NCBI GenBank assembly: GCA_903893445.1
Contig: CAITMG010000010.1
Location: 1 to 38,758 of the forward strand
DNA from: Candidatus Uhrbacteria bacterium
Lineage (GTDB): Bacteria; Patescibacteriota; Patescibacteriia; 2-12-FULL-60-25
DNA: 38,758 nt
Direction of reading: 5' to 3'
The translations under genes and the position numbers were made by a program. Positions 16,369 to 24,947 of the stretch are shown one piece after another (position 1 is the stretch's first letter; each line of letters begins with the position of its first letter). Under the pieces are notes generated by a model. That model saw nothing but the letters and a program-made list of their open reading frames with translations. It was not told the origin of the DNA and made no database searches.

Positions 16369-16836
16369 ATGGCAGCCGATAAATTGACCTACATCAGTCA
16401 GGAAGGCGTTGATAAGCTCAAGGCCGAAATGGAGATGCTCAAGACGATCAAACGTCCGGAGATTGTTGAGCGTATTTCCGCTGCAAAAGCATTGGGCGAT
16501 TTGTCGGAAAATGCCGAGTATCATGACGCAAAAGAAGCGTTAGCGATCGTCCAGGGTCGTATTTATGAGATTACGGATTTGTTGAAAAACGTTTCATTGA
16601 TTGATGCGAGTGCGGCTGGAGGTGTGATTCAGATCGGATCGACCGTTAATGCCCTCGTGAATGGGAAAAATCGCGTGTATAAGATTGTTGGGGTGAATGA
16701 AGCGGATCCGGTCAATGGATTGATCTCAAATGAATCCCCGTTGGGAAGTGCGTTTTTAGGTCAAAAAGAAGGGGAGTCCGTGACCGTGGAAACGCCAGGC
16801 GGAACGACAACCTACGCGATCACGTCCGTCTCGTAG
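16369..16836 (+). CDS. greA: Transcription elongation factor GreA
   Basis: 155 residues, standard GreA length. The N-terminal coiled-coil hairpin (1-77) carries the acidic tip GDLSENAEYHDAKE at about 43-56, which reaches into the RNA polymerase secondary channel to stimulate cleavage of backtracked RNA. The C-terminal FKBP-like domain ends with SPLGSAFLGQKEGESVTVETPGG, here interrupted by only minor changes from the family. It has its own promoter between mrdA and lysS. Confidence 0.96.
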   Translation: MAADKLTYISQEGVDKLKAEMEMLKTIKRPEIVERISAAKALGDLSENAEYHDAKEALAIVQGRIYEITDLLKNVSLIDASAAGGVIQIGSTVNALVNGKNRVYKIVGVNEADPVNGLISNESPLGSAFLGQKEGESVTVETPGGTTTYAITSVS

Positions 16837-16856
16837 TCTGACCCTTGACCTTTCCC

Positions 16857-16885
16857 TTGACCCTGTTTTCATTAGCGCGTATCTT
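16857..16885 (+). promoter_or_regulatory. Promoter of lysS
   Basis: TTGACC (16857-16862), 17 bp, TATCTT (16880-16885), then 15 nt to the ATG. A second TTGACC lies 12 bp upstream in a short direct repeat. The predicted leader is only about 8 nt, with no Shine-Dalgarno. Confidence 0.65.
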
Positions 16886-16900
16886 GCACGCAGTTGATGT

Positions 16901-18364
16901 ATGCCTGACGAACGCGTTGTCCGAATCGAAAAGCTGACGGCTCTCAAGGCCGCCGCATTGAATCCGTACCCATCCGTTGTCCACCGGACGGCGGTGATTG
17001 GGGAGACGCTCGCGCACTTTAATGTGTGGCAAGCGGAGCAGAAATCTGTGACCATCGATGGTCGTGTCATGACGACGCGTGTCCATGGTGGATTGATTTT
17101 TGCGGATGTCCAGGATGCGAGCGGTCGCATTCAGGTTTTATTAAAATTAGATGATATCGGCGTTGAGCCGTTTGAGTTGTTTCGCGATCGCATCGATCCA
17201 GGCGATATCGTCGAAGCAACGGGCGTGTTGTTTGTGACGAAGCGTGGGGAGAAGACGTTGAGTGTCTCGTCTTGGCGAATTTTGACCAAGGCGTTGCTTC
17301 CGTTGCCGGAAAAGTTTCACGGTCTTTCCGATACGGAAATTCGTTTTCGTCAGCGTGAATTGGATTTGATCTCCAACCCAGATGTTCGTGCCGGATTCAA
17401 AAAGCGTTCCGCGTTAATCCGAGCGTTGCGCGATATTTTGGACCGCGATGGATTTGAAGAGGTTGAGACGCCAATGTTGCAGGCGATTCCAGGTGGCGCA
17501 ACGGCACGACCATTTATCACACATCACAATGCGCTGGATATAGATTTGTATCTTCGCATTGCACCTGAACTCTATTTGAAGCGTCTCGTGGTTGGAGGAT
17601 ATGAAAAGGTGTACGAGATTGGCCGTCAGTTTCGCAACGAGGGGATCGATTGGTCGCATAATCCGGAATTTACCTCGCTCGAATTTTACTGGGCGTTTCA
17701 GGATTATCACGGATTGATGGACTTTACGGTCAAGCTCTTGCAGGAAGTCGTTGAACGCGTGAATGGTAGTCTGATGGTGACCTCGCGGGGAGAGCAGTTG
17801 GACTTTAGTGGCAACTGGCCACGGGTCAAATTCCGCGATGCCATTAAAGACGCTTGTGGGATTGATATCGTCGGTTTGACCAAAGATGAACTCGTCGCCA
17901 AGATGCGTGCCCTCAAGATGGATTTTGATCCAACATCGGGTCTTGGCAAATTATACGATGAACTGTATAAAGAAACGGTTCGCAGTAAGCAGGTTCAGCC
18001 GATGTTCGTCATCGATTATCCGATCGAGATGGAACCGCTCGCCAAGCGCTGTGAAGACGATCCGCGATTTGTTCAACGCTTTCAACTCATTGTGGGCCGC
18101 GTAGAGCTTTTAAAAGCCTACTCTGAGCTCAATGATCCAATTGATCAGCTCGAACGCTTTGAAGAGCAAAATCGACTGCGTGAGGGGGGAGATGATGAAG
18201 CGCAGTATATCGATCGTTCGTTCGTCGAAGCATTGGAGCATGGAATGCCACCGACCGCCGGTTGGGGGATGGGAATCGATCGGTTTGCCATGATGCTCGC
18301 AGATGTGTCCAGTGTGAAAGAAGTCATTCTGTTTCCAACTCTCAGACCAGAAAATACCGTATGA
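16901..18364 (+). CDS. lysS: Lysyl-tRNA synthetase, class II
   Basis: 487 residues, normal for bacterial LysRS. An N-terminal OB-fold anticodon-binding domain (about 45-140, with VTIDGRVMTTRVHGGLIF) is followed by the class II catalytic core. Motif 2 is FRNEGIDWSHNPEFT near 245 and motif 3 is GWGMGIDRFAMML near 455. It charges tRNA-Lys with lysine using ATP. The stop codon overlaps the start of the nucleotidyltransferase gene (GTATGA), so the two are translationally coupled. Confidence 0.97.
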   Translation: MPDERVVRIEKLTALKAAALNPYPSVVHRTAVIGETLAHFNVWQAEQKSVTIDGRVMTTRVHGGLIFADVQDASGRIQVLLKLDDIGVEPFELFRDRIDPGDIVEATGVLFVTKRGEKTLSVSSWRILTKALLPLPEKFHGLSDTEIRFRQRELDLISNPDVRAGFKKRSALIRALRDILDRDGFEEVETPMLQAIPGGATARPFITHHNALDIDLYLRIAPELYLKRLVVGGYEKVYEIGRQFRNEGIDWSHNPEFTSLEFYWAFQDYHGLMDFTVKLLQEVVERVNGSLMVTSRGEQLDFSGNWPRVKFRDAIKDACGIDIVGLTKDELVAKMRALKMDFDPTSGLGKLYDELYKETVRSKQVQPMFVIDYPIEMEPLAKRCEDDPRFVQRFQLIVGRVELLKAYSELNDPIDQLERFEEQNRLREGGDDEAQYIDRSFVEALEHGMPPTAGWGMGIDRFAMMLADVSSVKEVILFPTLRPENTV

Positions 18365-18825
18365 AAAAAATTGTGATGTGTTTTGGGACCTTTGACGGTC
18401 TCCATCCTGGCCACGAAGATTATTTTCGTCAGGCAAAGGAATACGGCGACGAACTCGTTGTCATTGTGGCGCGCGATATTACCGTCATGGATGTGAAGGG
18501 AAACCTTCCAGCGAATGGCGAGGGTCATCGTTTGAATGTTGTCAGTGAGCACCCGCTTGTTGATGATGCGCGACTTGGTCATCCCGGTGACAAGTATCGT
18601 GTCATCGAAGACGTCAATCCTGATTTCATCTGTCTTGGATACGATCAGGAAGCGTTTACGGAAAACTTGGATGCAGAATTAGCGCGTCGCGGGTTGTCCG
18701 CCGCGATCGTTCGTCTTGAACCATTCTTCCCAGATCAATATAAGTCTTCCTTGCTCCGAGGGATGCGCGAAGAAGTTGATACGAGCGAAGAAGCCGAGTA
18801 CGAAGAAAACGGATTGCCACTTTAA
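18361..18825 (+). CDS. Adenylyl/cytidylyltransferase-like protein (FAD synthetase RibL- or TagD-like)
   Basis: 154-residue single-domain nucleotidyltransferase. It has the HxGH signature in GTFDGLHPGHEDYF (9-22) and a SSLLRGM motif near 130, matching the ISSTxIR position of the family. Members transfer AMP or CMP to FMN, glycerol-3-phosphate or similar; the sequence alone does not settle which. A FAD synthetase-like role is plausible, as in archaeal RibL. The start overlaps the lysS stop; the longer frame from 18262 lies wholly in lysS and is rejected. The acidic C-terminus (EEVDTSEEAEYEENG) is unusual. A heptamer-built terminator follows. Confidence 0.8.
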   Translation: MKKIVMCFGTFDGLHPGHEDYFRQAKEYGDELVVIVARDITVMDVKGNLPANGEGHRLNVVSEHPLVDDARLGHPGDKYRVIEDVNPDFICLGYDQEAFTENLDAELARRGLSAAIVRLEPFFPDQYKSSLLRGMREEVDTSEEAEYEENGLPL

Positions 18826-18831
18826 GAAATC

Positions 18832-18885
18832 AGGCGGTAGGCAGTAGTCGGTAGCTACGGCCTACCGCCTACTGCCTATTTTTTT
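18832..18885 (+). terminator. Terminator hairpin built of GTAG-type heptamers
   Basis: A 16-bp stem with one mismatch (18839-18854 with 18862-18877) and a 7-nt loop, followed by seven T. The left arm consists of tandem heptamers GGTAGGC, AGTAGTC, GGTAGCT, related to those at 31818-31854. It ends the lysS/nucleotidyltransferase unit just before serS. Confidence 0.8.
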
Positions 18886-18892
18886 ACCTCAT

Positions 18893-20161
18893 ATGCTCGA
18901 TCCAAAATACATTCGTGAACATGCGACAGAGGTCCAGACGAATTGCGATCATCGCAATGTGAAGATTGATGTGTCTGCATGGCTCAAGGCGGATGAACGT
19001 CGTTTGGCGTTGCTTCAGACCGTGGAATCTCTTCGCGCCAAGCGCAACGAGGTGGCAGACAAGATGAAATCCGCGAGTGCGGAAGATCGCCCAGGATTGA
19101 TCGAGCAGGGAAAATCTCTCAAAGATGCGTTAGCTGCGGGTGAAGCGGCTTTTGGTGAAGTTGACGCGGATTGGAAACGACAGCTTCTTGCCTTTCCAAA
19201 TTTGACGCATCCAGCTTCGCCGATCGGCATGACGGATGATGACAACAAGGAACTGCGCATCGTTGGGGAGGTCAAAAAATTGGAACATCCGTTGGATCAT
19301 ATTGCGTTGGGACAAAAGCATGATTTGATTGATCTTGAACGCGGCGCAAAAGTCGCAGGCGCGAAGTTTTATTTTTTGAAAGGAAAGTTGGCGTTGTTGG
19401 AACAGGCGATGATTCAGTTTGCGTTGTCGTATCTCGCCAAAGAAGGGTTTACGGCCATGTCCACGCCAGACCTGGCAAAGGATGACGTGTTGGTTGGGAC
19501 GGGCTTTCAACCACGTGGTCCAGAGACGCAGATCTATTCCATTGAGAATTCTGATCTGTCATTGATTGGAACGGCAGAGATCACGCTTGGCGGATATCAC
19601 AAAGATGAAATCTTGCCAGCGTCAGCGGTGCCATTGAAATACGCGGGCGTCTCGCATTGCTATCGCACAGAAGCCGGGACGTATGGAAAGGAATCCTACG
19701 GCCTCTATCGCGTGCATCAGTTCTCCAAAGTGGAAATGTTTGTGTACTGCACGCCGGAACAGTCCGAAGCTGTGCATCTGGAATTGCTTCGCCATGAAGA
19801 AAATATTTTTAAAGCGCTCGAGATTCCATTTCGCGTGATTGATATTTGCTCCGGTGATCTTGGTGGTCCAGCGTATCGCAAATATGACCTCGAAGCGTGG
19901 ATGTGGGGACGCGGGGAGGGGAAGGGCGGATGGGGAGAGGTGACGTCAACTTCAAATTGCACAGATTTCCAAGCTCGACGCTTGAACGTGCGTATCAAAA
20001 ATGACAATGGCGACAACGTGTACGCGCATACGCTCAACGGCACAGCGATTTCCCTGGCTCGTGCGATAATCGCAGTTCTCGAAAACAATCAAAACGAAGA
20101 CGGCTCCATCACGATTCCAAAAGCGCTCGTTCCATTTTGCGGGTTTGAGAAGATTGGGTAA
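18893..20161 (+). CDS. serS: Seryl-tRNA synthetase
   Basis: 422 residues, full length. The N-terminal antiparallel coiled-coil arm (about 30-100, SLRAKRNEVADKMKSA) binds the tRNA-Ser variable arm. The class II core has motif 2 YRTEAGTYGKESYGLYRVHQ from about 257 and motif 3 LNGTAISLARAIIAVLENNQ near 383. The start ATG lies 7 nt after the T-run of the preceding terminator, so the mRNA leader must be short or come from read-through. The promoter of alr is inside its last codons. Confidence 0.97.
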   Translation: MLDPKYIREHATEVQTNCDHRNVKIDVSAWLKADERRLALLQTVESLRAKRNEVADKMKSASAEDRPGLIEQGKSLKDALAAGEAAFGEVDADWKRQLLAFPNLTHPASPIGMTDDDNKELRIVGEVKKLEHPLDHIALGQKHDLIDLERGAKVAGAKFYFLKGKLALLEQAMIQFALSYLAKEGFTAMSTPDLAKDDVLVGTGFQPRGPETQIYSIENSDLSLIGTAEITLGGYHKDEILPASAVPLKYAGVSHCYRTEAGTYGKESYGLYRVHQFSKVEMFVYCTPEQSEAVHLELLRHEENIFKALEIPFRVIDICSGDLGGPAYRKYDLEAWMWGRGEGKGGWGEVTSTSNCTDFQARRLNVRIKNDNGDNVYAHTLNGTAISLARAIIAVLENNQNEDGSITIPKALVPFCGFEKIG

Positions 20162-20173
20162 AACCGCTACAAT
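20145..20173 (+). promoter_or_regulatory. Leaderless promoter of alr
   Basis: TTGAGA (20145-20150), 17 bp, TACAAT (20168-20173), then exactly 7 nt to the ATG. It overlaps the 3' end of serS and excludes the longer frame starting at 20145. Confidence 0.75.
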
Positions 20174-20180
20174 TCGGTTC

Positions 20181-21332
20181 ATGAAACCGGAGTCAAAAAC
20201 GTGGGTTGAAGTATCGAAAAAAGCCCTCACGAATAACGTGAAGGCGTTTCGACGTCATTTGGGTGCCAAGGTGGGAGTCATGGCGGTGGTAAAGTCGAAT
20301 GCGTATGGCCATGGACTGGTGGAAACGGCTCAGATTGCGGATGCTGCCGGCGCGGCGTGGTTTGGCGTTGATAATGTGGATGAAGGGATCGCATTGCGCA
20401 AAGCTGGAATCACAAAACCGATTTTGATTTTGGGATACACGATCAAGTCACGATTACCTGATGCGGTAAAAAATGACCTTTCATTTATCTTGTCGAATTT
20501 GGAAACGGTTCTTGCGCTTAAAAAATTAAAATTAACGGGGAGAAAAGGTTCGTTGGCAAAAGTTCATCTCAAGATCGAGACGGGTACCACGCGGCAAGGC
20601 GTAGAAGGTCAGGATTTGCTCCATATCGTGCGTGAGATCAAAAAGACACCCGGAGTGCAGATCGAAGGCGCATCGACGCATTATGCGAATATTGAGGACA
20701 CGACCGAAACGTCATTTGCGCAACGTCAGCTTCAACGCTTTAAAGAAGGCGTGACGCTCATCTGCCAGGAAGGCATTGATCCAAAGGTGATGCATACGGC
20801 GTGTAGTGCGGCGGCGATTTTATTTCCAGATACCTATTTCAATCTCGCGCGCGTTGGTATCTCAATGTACGGATTGTGGCCATCAAAGGAAACACAAGCT
20901 GTTGCACAGCGTGAGAAAAAGGCGTTGCATCTTGTCCCAGCACTTTCCTGGAAGACGCGCATTGCGCAGGTGAAGCATGTGAAAAAAGGGACGCCCGTGA
21001 GTTATGGACTGACGGAGAGTGTTGTTCATGATTCCAAGATTGCGGTCTTGCCTGTTGGGTATTGGGATGGGTTTGATCGCGGGTTATCAAGCGTTGGTCA
21101 TGTTTTGGTGCGTGGTCAGCTTTGTAAGGTTGTTGGTCGTATCTGCATGAATATGTGCATGATCGATGTGACGGATGTGCGCAATCTCTCGCTTGAGGAT
21201 GAAGTTGTTTTGCTCGGCGTTCAAAAAGATGAACAAATTTCCGCCCAAGATATTGCGGGAAAAATCGGAACCATTCATTACGAAGTCGTGACGCGCATTA
21301 ATCCATTGTTGCCGCGCATTGTGAAGGCGTAA
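20181..21332 (+). CDS. alr: Alanine racemase
   Basis: 383-residue PLP enzyme converting L- to D-alanine for peptidoglycan. The PLP lysine is in VVKSNAYGHG (about residue 38) and the catalytic tyrosine of the second half is in TPVSYGLTE (near 274). The RVGISMYGLWP segment and the VGRICMNMCMIDVT C-terminal domain motif are also typical. It is followed after 1 nt by the ftsQ-like gene, so cell-wall precursor supply and division are linked. Confidence 0.96.
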   Translation: MKPESKTWVEVSKKALTNNVKAFRRHLGAKVGVMAVVKSNAYGHGLVETAQIADAAGAAWFGVDNVDEGIALRKAGITKPILILGYTIKSRLPDAVKNDLSFILSNLETVLALKKLKLTGRKGSLAKVHLKIETGTTRQGVEGQDLLHIVREIKKTPGVQIEGASTHYANIEDTTETSFAQRQLQRFKEGVTLICQEGIDPKVMHTACSAAAILFPDTYFNLARVGISMYGLWPSKETQAVAQREKKALHLVPALSWKTRIAQVKHVKKGTPVSYGLTESVVHDSKIAVLPVGYWDGFDRGLSSVGHVLVRGQLCKVVGRICMNMCMIDVTDVRNLSLEDEVVLLGVQKDEQISAQDIAGKIGTIHYEVVTRINPLLPRIVKA

Positions 21333-21333
21333 T

Positions 21334-22257
21334 ATGTACAAATTTCGCGCAGGGCGCGGCGATGGGACATATGTCCGAACACGGGAGGGGAGAACGATGA
21401 AGAGTCGCACCACGGCGTATCTTTTGGTTGCCAGCTGTGCGGCCATGGGAGCGATCTGGTTTGTGTTTGTGTCGCATTATTGGAGCGTCCAATCGATTGA
21501 GGTGAGCGGATTGAAGGACCTTGGGAGGGGAGAGGTGGAATCAACGGTGTACGATATTTTGGATCATGGCTCAAAGCGTCCGTGGGATCAGCGCAATTTA
21601 TTTTTCATTAATGCGAATTCGTTAGCTGCCGCATTAACGGATAAATTATTTGCGGAAAACGTGACTGTGGAAAAGTCCTATCCTAACGTTTTACGACTCA
21701 TCATTACCGAGCGTCAGAGAAGAGTGGTTTACGGTGTAAATGATCGTTTGCTCGATATTGATCCGCATGGATTTGTCACTGGTGATGAACCAACATCTAC
21801 CGCCGGATATTTTTACGATCTCGCTTCTTCCAAAACCTTCGCGGATAAAAATCACGCTACGTTTGTCCGTCAATCAACATTTATTGATACGACCGTAACA
21901 TCAACAGCGTCATCAACAGACATTATGATGGAGATTTTGTCTGATGCGACGTCAACGAGTGAAAATGCGACTGCGACAAAGCAATTTGTGGACTCAGATG
22001 TCGTAATCCGCTGGTTACAGGCCTCAAAAACACTCCTAGCCTCAAATTTGCGTTATAGGCTCTTTGAGGTGACGAACCCGACCTCTGATACCTTGAAAGT
22101 TGTCACAGAGCAGGGATATCGCATCATTTTTGATCTCAAGCAGGACTTGGGAGTCCAGATGGACTCGTATATCAAGTTTCTCAAATCCAAACCAAAGGAT
22201 CTAAACATCACAGACTACATAGATGTCAGAATCCCAGGAAAGATTTTCGCAAAGTAA
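21334..22257 (+). CDS. ftsQ: FtsQ/DivIB-like division protein
   Basis: 307 residues: a basic cytoplasmic tail (1-26), one membrane helix (27-47), then a POTRA-type domain starting WSVQSIEVSGL (50-60) and extending to about 115, with the ITERQRR strand. A beta-rich region follows, interrupted by a Thr/Ser-rich stretch around 180-210 that looks like a low-complexity insert. FtsQ-type proteins connect early and late divisome parts. The similarity is mostly architectural, so the symbol is given with reserve. It starts 1 nt after alr. The stop is followed by an AT-rich non-coding region. Confidence 0.75.
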   Translation: MYKFRAGRGDGTYVRTREGRTMKSRTTAYLLVASCAAMGAIWFVFVSHYWSVQSIEVSGLKDLGRGEVESTVYDILDHGSKRPWDQRNLFFINANSLAAALTDKLFAENVTVEKSYPNVLRLIITERQRRVVYGVNDRLLDIDPHGFVTGDEPTSTAGYFYDLASSKTFADKNHATFVRQSTFIDTTVTSTASSTDIMMEILSDATSTSENATATKQFVDSDVVIRWLQASKTLLASNLRYRLFEVTNPTSDTLKVVTEQGYRIIFDLKQDLGVQMDSYIKFLKSKPKDLNITDYIDVRIPGKIFAK

Positions 22258-22766
22258 AAAAATATTTTTTGGAGGCTGGGGAGTGTGAGACGATTTTTTT
22301 CGTAGATCAATCTACGGACGCGGAAACATTTGTTAAACGTCATTTAAACGAAATGACGGGCTAAAACAGGTCCAAATGGTCCAAGTAAGCCTAAACGGCC
22401 CAAAGAGGCTTTTTTAACCCCTAAGAGGCGTATAACATATATTGTGCGACGCATCATATGAGCGATTTTGCTGGGGTTTTGACGATTATTGGTTCCCTCC
22501 CCGTTCGTTAAAAATGATTTTTTCTTTTTTTCGACGCTCGAGTGGTTTGTGTTTTTGTGTCTGGTTTTACCTACGGAGATATATTTCTCTTTCTTGTATT
22601 GCTTAAATTTTTTTTCTAAAAAAATATTTCGTAAAATGTTTTACCAAATATTTTTAACACAGTGGTTAGAATCCATGTGATCTGACGTCACTGGTCGCCC
22701 CGCTCCCCTTTTTTCCTAGATAGGCAGGGGAGGCTCCCCTTCAGGCACGGCTTGTGGGTGGTGTGA
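22258..22766 (+). other. AT-rich intergenic region with several hairpins, between convergent operons
   Basis: About 509 nt with no credible gene. It holds small inverted repeats: CGTAGA/TCTACG near 22302; CGTCATTT/AAATGACG near 22338-22358; AGCCT/AGGCT followed by six T near 22389-22412, a possible terminator for the ftsQ unit; a long AT hairpin at 22621-22654; and a GGGGAG/CTCCCC palindrome near 22730. The part from 22490 to 22660 is strikingly T-rich compared with its surroundings. No DnaA boxes or tRNA-like folds were recognised. Confidence 0.6.
22621..22655 (+). terminator. Long AT-rich bidirectional hairpin
   Basis: Two arms, AAAATATTT-c-GTAAAA (22621-22636) and its complement (22639-22654), pair over 15 of 16 positions around a TG loop, with one C-C mismatch. 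An A-run lies on the left and a T-run on the right, so it could stop transcription in both directions between the convergent operons. Its low GC makes it an unusual terminator. Confidence 0.5.
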
Positions 22767-23576
22767 TTATTTCCCTAAAACGTATTTCCCCTTCTTTGCT
22801 GCCACTTCATTCACGAAACAGACTTTATTTTCAACAGTCATTGTTTTAATCGTTTTGCTTCCGCGGAGTCGATAGATTTTTGTCTTGATATCACCAACAA
22901 GCATGCAGTTGAGAAGATCCGTTGTTGTCTTTGGTGTTCCAATGAAGTATTTGGCCAGATACTTGATCGCTGGGGCTGTTTTAAGGGGCTGGATGACGCT
23001 TGTGATGCTCTTTGGGTCGTTGAGTGGGTTTGTTGCCGTTGTGATGACTTTTGTCGCGGTCAGTGGAGTTATGCATCGTTTTTGCTTTGTATCGTAAACA
23101 TCTCCTGGATTCAGACATGCGCATTTATGTTGATACGTATCCCACGTGACGGATGTTCCATATGTCGCGCGACAATACTCCCATCCGCTTTCGCAGATAT
23201 TCGCGAAGCTAAAAAAGTTTTCCGCACATTTGCACTCATGCGCGGAATTTCTTGTGCTGTAGAGCGGACAGTACTCCCAGGGTGTTTTACCGCTTGGAAC
23301 GATGCCTTGGTAGGTCGCTGGACAGGTTGAGGGTGCCAAGACGTATCGCGCCTTTTGCTCGTCGTTGTCTGCTCGGAGCTTTGTGAGTGTCATCGGATAC
23401 GCGATGGATTGCTCTTTTTTGGTTTCTACGGCATCAAAATCATGCATGATGCCAAAATATTCATCACAGGTGTTGATGATGTAGACGCCATTGGTCGTGG
23501 TTGTCGTTGCCGCGTGAGCCGGAATAGCTAAAAACAGCAGGAAAAATGCGGCGATACCGATCTGTGTGCCTTTCAT
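22767..23576 (-). CDS. Secreted cysteine-rich protein, unknown family
   Basis: 269 residues with a clear Sec signal peptide (about residues 1-21, hydrophobic core IAAFFLLFLAI, cleavage after AHA). The mature part has about 13 Cys. Two repeated C-x-C modules stand out: ECKCAENFFSFANIC and KCACLNPGDVYDTKQKRC. WEYC also occurs twice (WEYCPLYS, WEYCRATYG). The C-terminal part (YFIGTPKTTTDLLNCMLVG) is a separate small region. Export and disulfides suggest a surface or secreted role. The ATG lies 7 nt after a TATGCT box, so the longer frame to 23711 is rejected. It lies directly downstream of the pilin-like gene. Confidence 0.75.
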   Translation of the reverse strand: MKGTQIGIAAFFLLFLAIPAHAATTTTTNGVYIINTCDEYFGIMHDFDAVETKKEQSIAYPMTLTKLRADNDEQKARYVLAPSTCPATYQGIVPSGKTPWEYCPLYSTRNSAHECKCAENFFSFANICESGWEYCRATYGTSVTWDTYQHKCACLNPGDVYDTKQKRCITPLTATKVITTATNPLNDPKSITSVIQPLKTAPAIKYLAKYFIGTPKTTTDLLNCMLVGDIKTKIYRLRGSKTIKTMTVENKVCFVNEVAAKKGKYVLGK

Positions 23577-23583
23577 GGTCCAA

Positions 23584-23612
23584 AGCATACAGAGAAAACG
23601 AAGAATCTGTAA
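23584..23612 (-). promoter_or_regulatory. Leaderless promoter of the secreted Cys-rich protein
   Basis: TTACAG (23607-23612), 17 bp, TATGCT (23584-23589) on the minus strand, exactly 7 nt before the ATG. Confidence 0.6.
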
Positions 23613-23622
23613 ATATGCGCGC

Positions 23623-24924
23623 TTATCTGACACAACGGATCGACTGACCGCCTGTTTTTGCTGCCCCGCCCGTGCTTCCCGTCGAAAGGTTTGTTGTCCA
23701 GGCGTTGGCAAGATTTGTGGAGAGCGTTGTGGCTGACCAATACGTGCGTACGGAGCCTGCAGAGACGCCTGTTGGCTCTAAGATCCCGTAGATGCCATCG
23801 ACGTATGCCTGCAAGAGTTGTTTTTGATGCGGAAGATACCATCCTGCATTGGCTTCACAACCGGTTTTGGCAGCACCTTTTTTTGTACACGAATTTCCGC
23901 TCACTTCATTACAGTTATTTGCGATCAGCCACGTGACGGTTCCATTGCTGTCATCTAACGCGTACGTGACACTATTGAGTGTTTTGCTCCAAATGGTTCC
24001 GGTTGAAATGTCTTGATACGCGGCACCAGAATCACCCGTGCCGCAATAATTATTTCCACCTGTGCAGGCTGTCCATCCTTTGGCGTATCGATTGGCTGGT
24101 GGTGATTGCCCGACGCTACTCCCATTCGCATTAAAATCTTCGACACCACCAAATTGCTGTGTTCCTCCTGGCCATGTTGCGGGGTTGGTTGTACGAGTCC
24201 CATTAAAAACGCCTGCGAGAAGCGCGCCGGGAGTCCCGCAATAGGTATTTCCCACGCCAACGCTGTCTGCTGTCACACTCATTGAGCCTGCGGCGCTTGC
24301 GGTTGAGCAAACCTTTGAGGCGTCGATATCTCCATAAAACGCACCCGTTTGACTGACACCAAATGCAACGCCAAATTTTACCGTACTCGTCGCGAGGCCT
24401 GTGGCGTTAAATGTTCCAGGCGTGCTCGCGATGGTCAGGACTCGTGAGGGATCGGTATCGCCATACATCGTCCCGGACGGCAGGGCTGCGACGCCGTATG
24501 CGATAATATCTCCATTTTGCGTTAATGGAGCGTTGATCCAAAATCTTCCGTTTGTGGAGAGTGCGATGGTATATCCTGTTCCGTTTGTTGATGTGGTCGT
24601 TGGATCGATCGGAATGCTTGTGAGATACAGTTGTCCATTTGTGAGAACGCTGAGATCGATGAGACCGGCGCACGACCCTCCGGTGGTACAAATTTCCGTT
24701 GACGTTGGCGTAATGGTACTTGGCAGGCTCTTATGGTCGATCAAGTATTGATTCACAGCACTTGAGATGACGTTGATATCAGCGCGTCTTTTTGCATTAT
24801 TCGTACTGGCGAATTGTTTGGCGGGATTGATTGCAATAATCACAACCGATGCGAGAATGCCAATCAGCGCAACGACGAGGATGATTTCAATCAGCGTAAA
24901 ACCAGGACGAGGCAATATTCCCAT
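23623..24924 (-). CDS. Type IV pilin-like protein with DUF1566/Lcl-type C-terminal domain
   Basis: 433 residues. The short leader MGILPRPG is followed by FTLIEIILVVALIGIL, the class III/type IVa prepilin signature with Glu at +5, so PilD-type cleavage and N-methylation are expected. After the helix (to about 50) comes a small pilin-like domain, then a duplicated element (MYGDTDPSRVLTIAS and FYGDIDASKVCSTAS). The C-terminal domain, WYLPHQKQLLQAY...TYWSATT...AW...IRCVR, matches the DUF1566/Lcl C-terminal pattern found on surface adhesins. This is far larger than a structural pilin and could be a tip adhesin or pseudopilin. The ATG at 24924 lies 8 nt after TAAAAT; an upstream GTG in frame would add six residues. 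Confidence 0.8.
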   Translation of the reverse strand: MGILPRPGFTLIEIILVVALIGILASVVIIAINPAKQFASTNNAKRRADINVISSAVNQYLIDHKSLPSTITPTSTEICTTGGSCAGLIDLSVLTNGQLYLTSIPIDPTTTSTNGTGYTIALSTNGRFWINAPLTQNGDIIAYGVAALPSGTMYGDTDPSRVLTIASTPGTFNATGLATSTVKFGVAFGVSQTGAFYGDIDASKVCSTASAAGSMSVTADSVGVGNTYCGTPGALLAGVFNGTRTTNPATWPGGTQQFGGVEDFNANGSSVGQSPPANRYAKGWTACTGGNNYCGTGDSGAAYQDISTGTIWSKTLNSVTYALDDSNGTVTWLIANNCNEVSGNSCTKKGAAKTGCEANAGWYLPHQKQLLQAYVDGIYGILEPTGVSAGSVRTYWSATTLSTNLANAWTTNLSTGSTGGAAKTGGQSIRCVR

Positions 24925-24947
24925 GCATAGATATTTTATCACATTTC

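Noticed and set aside
18832-18885. Possible CRISPR-like array
   Set aside because: Units are 7 bp with no spacers; the structure is a palindrome with a T-run.
22432-22448. Single NrdR-like half pattern (ACATATATTGTG)
   Set aside because: No second box and no RNR gene nearby; likely chance in AT-rich DNA.
22489-22680. 63-aa Phe-rich frame in the AT-rich intergenic region
   Set aside because: Composition simply mirrors the T-rich DNA; it runs through a hairpin and lacks a ribosome site.
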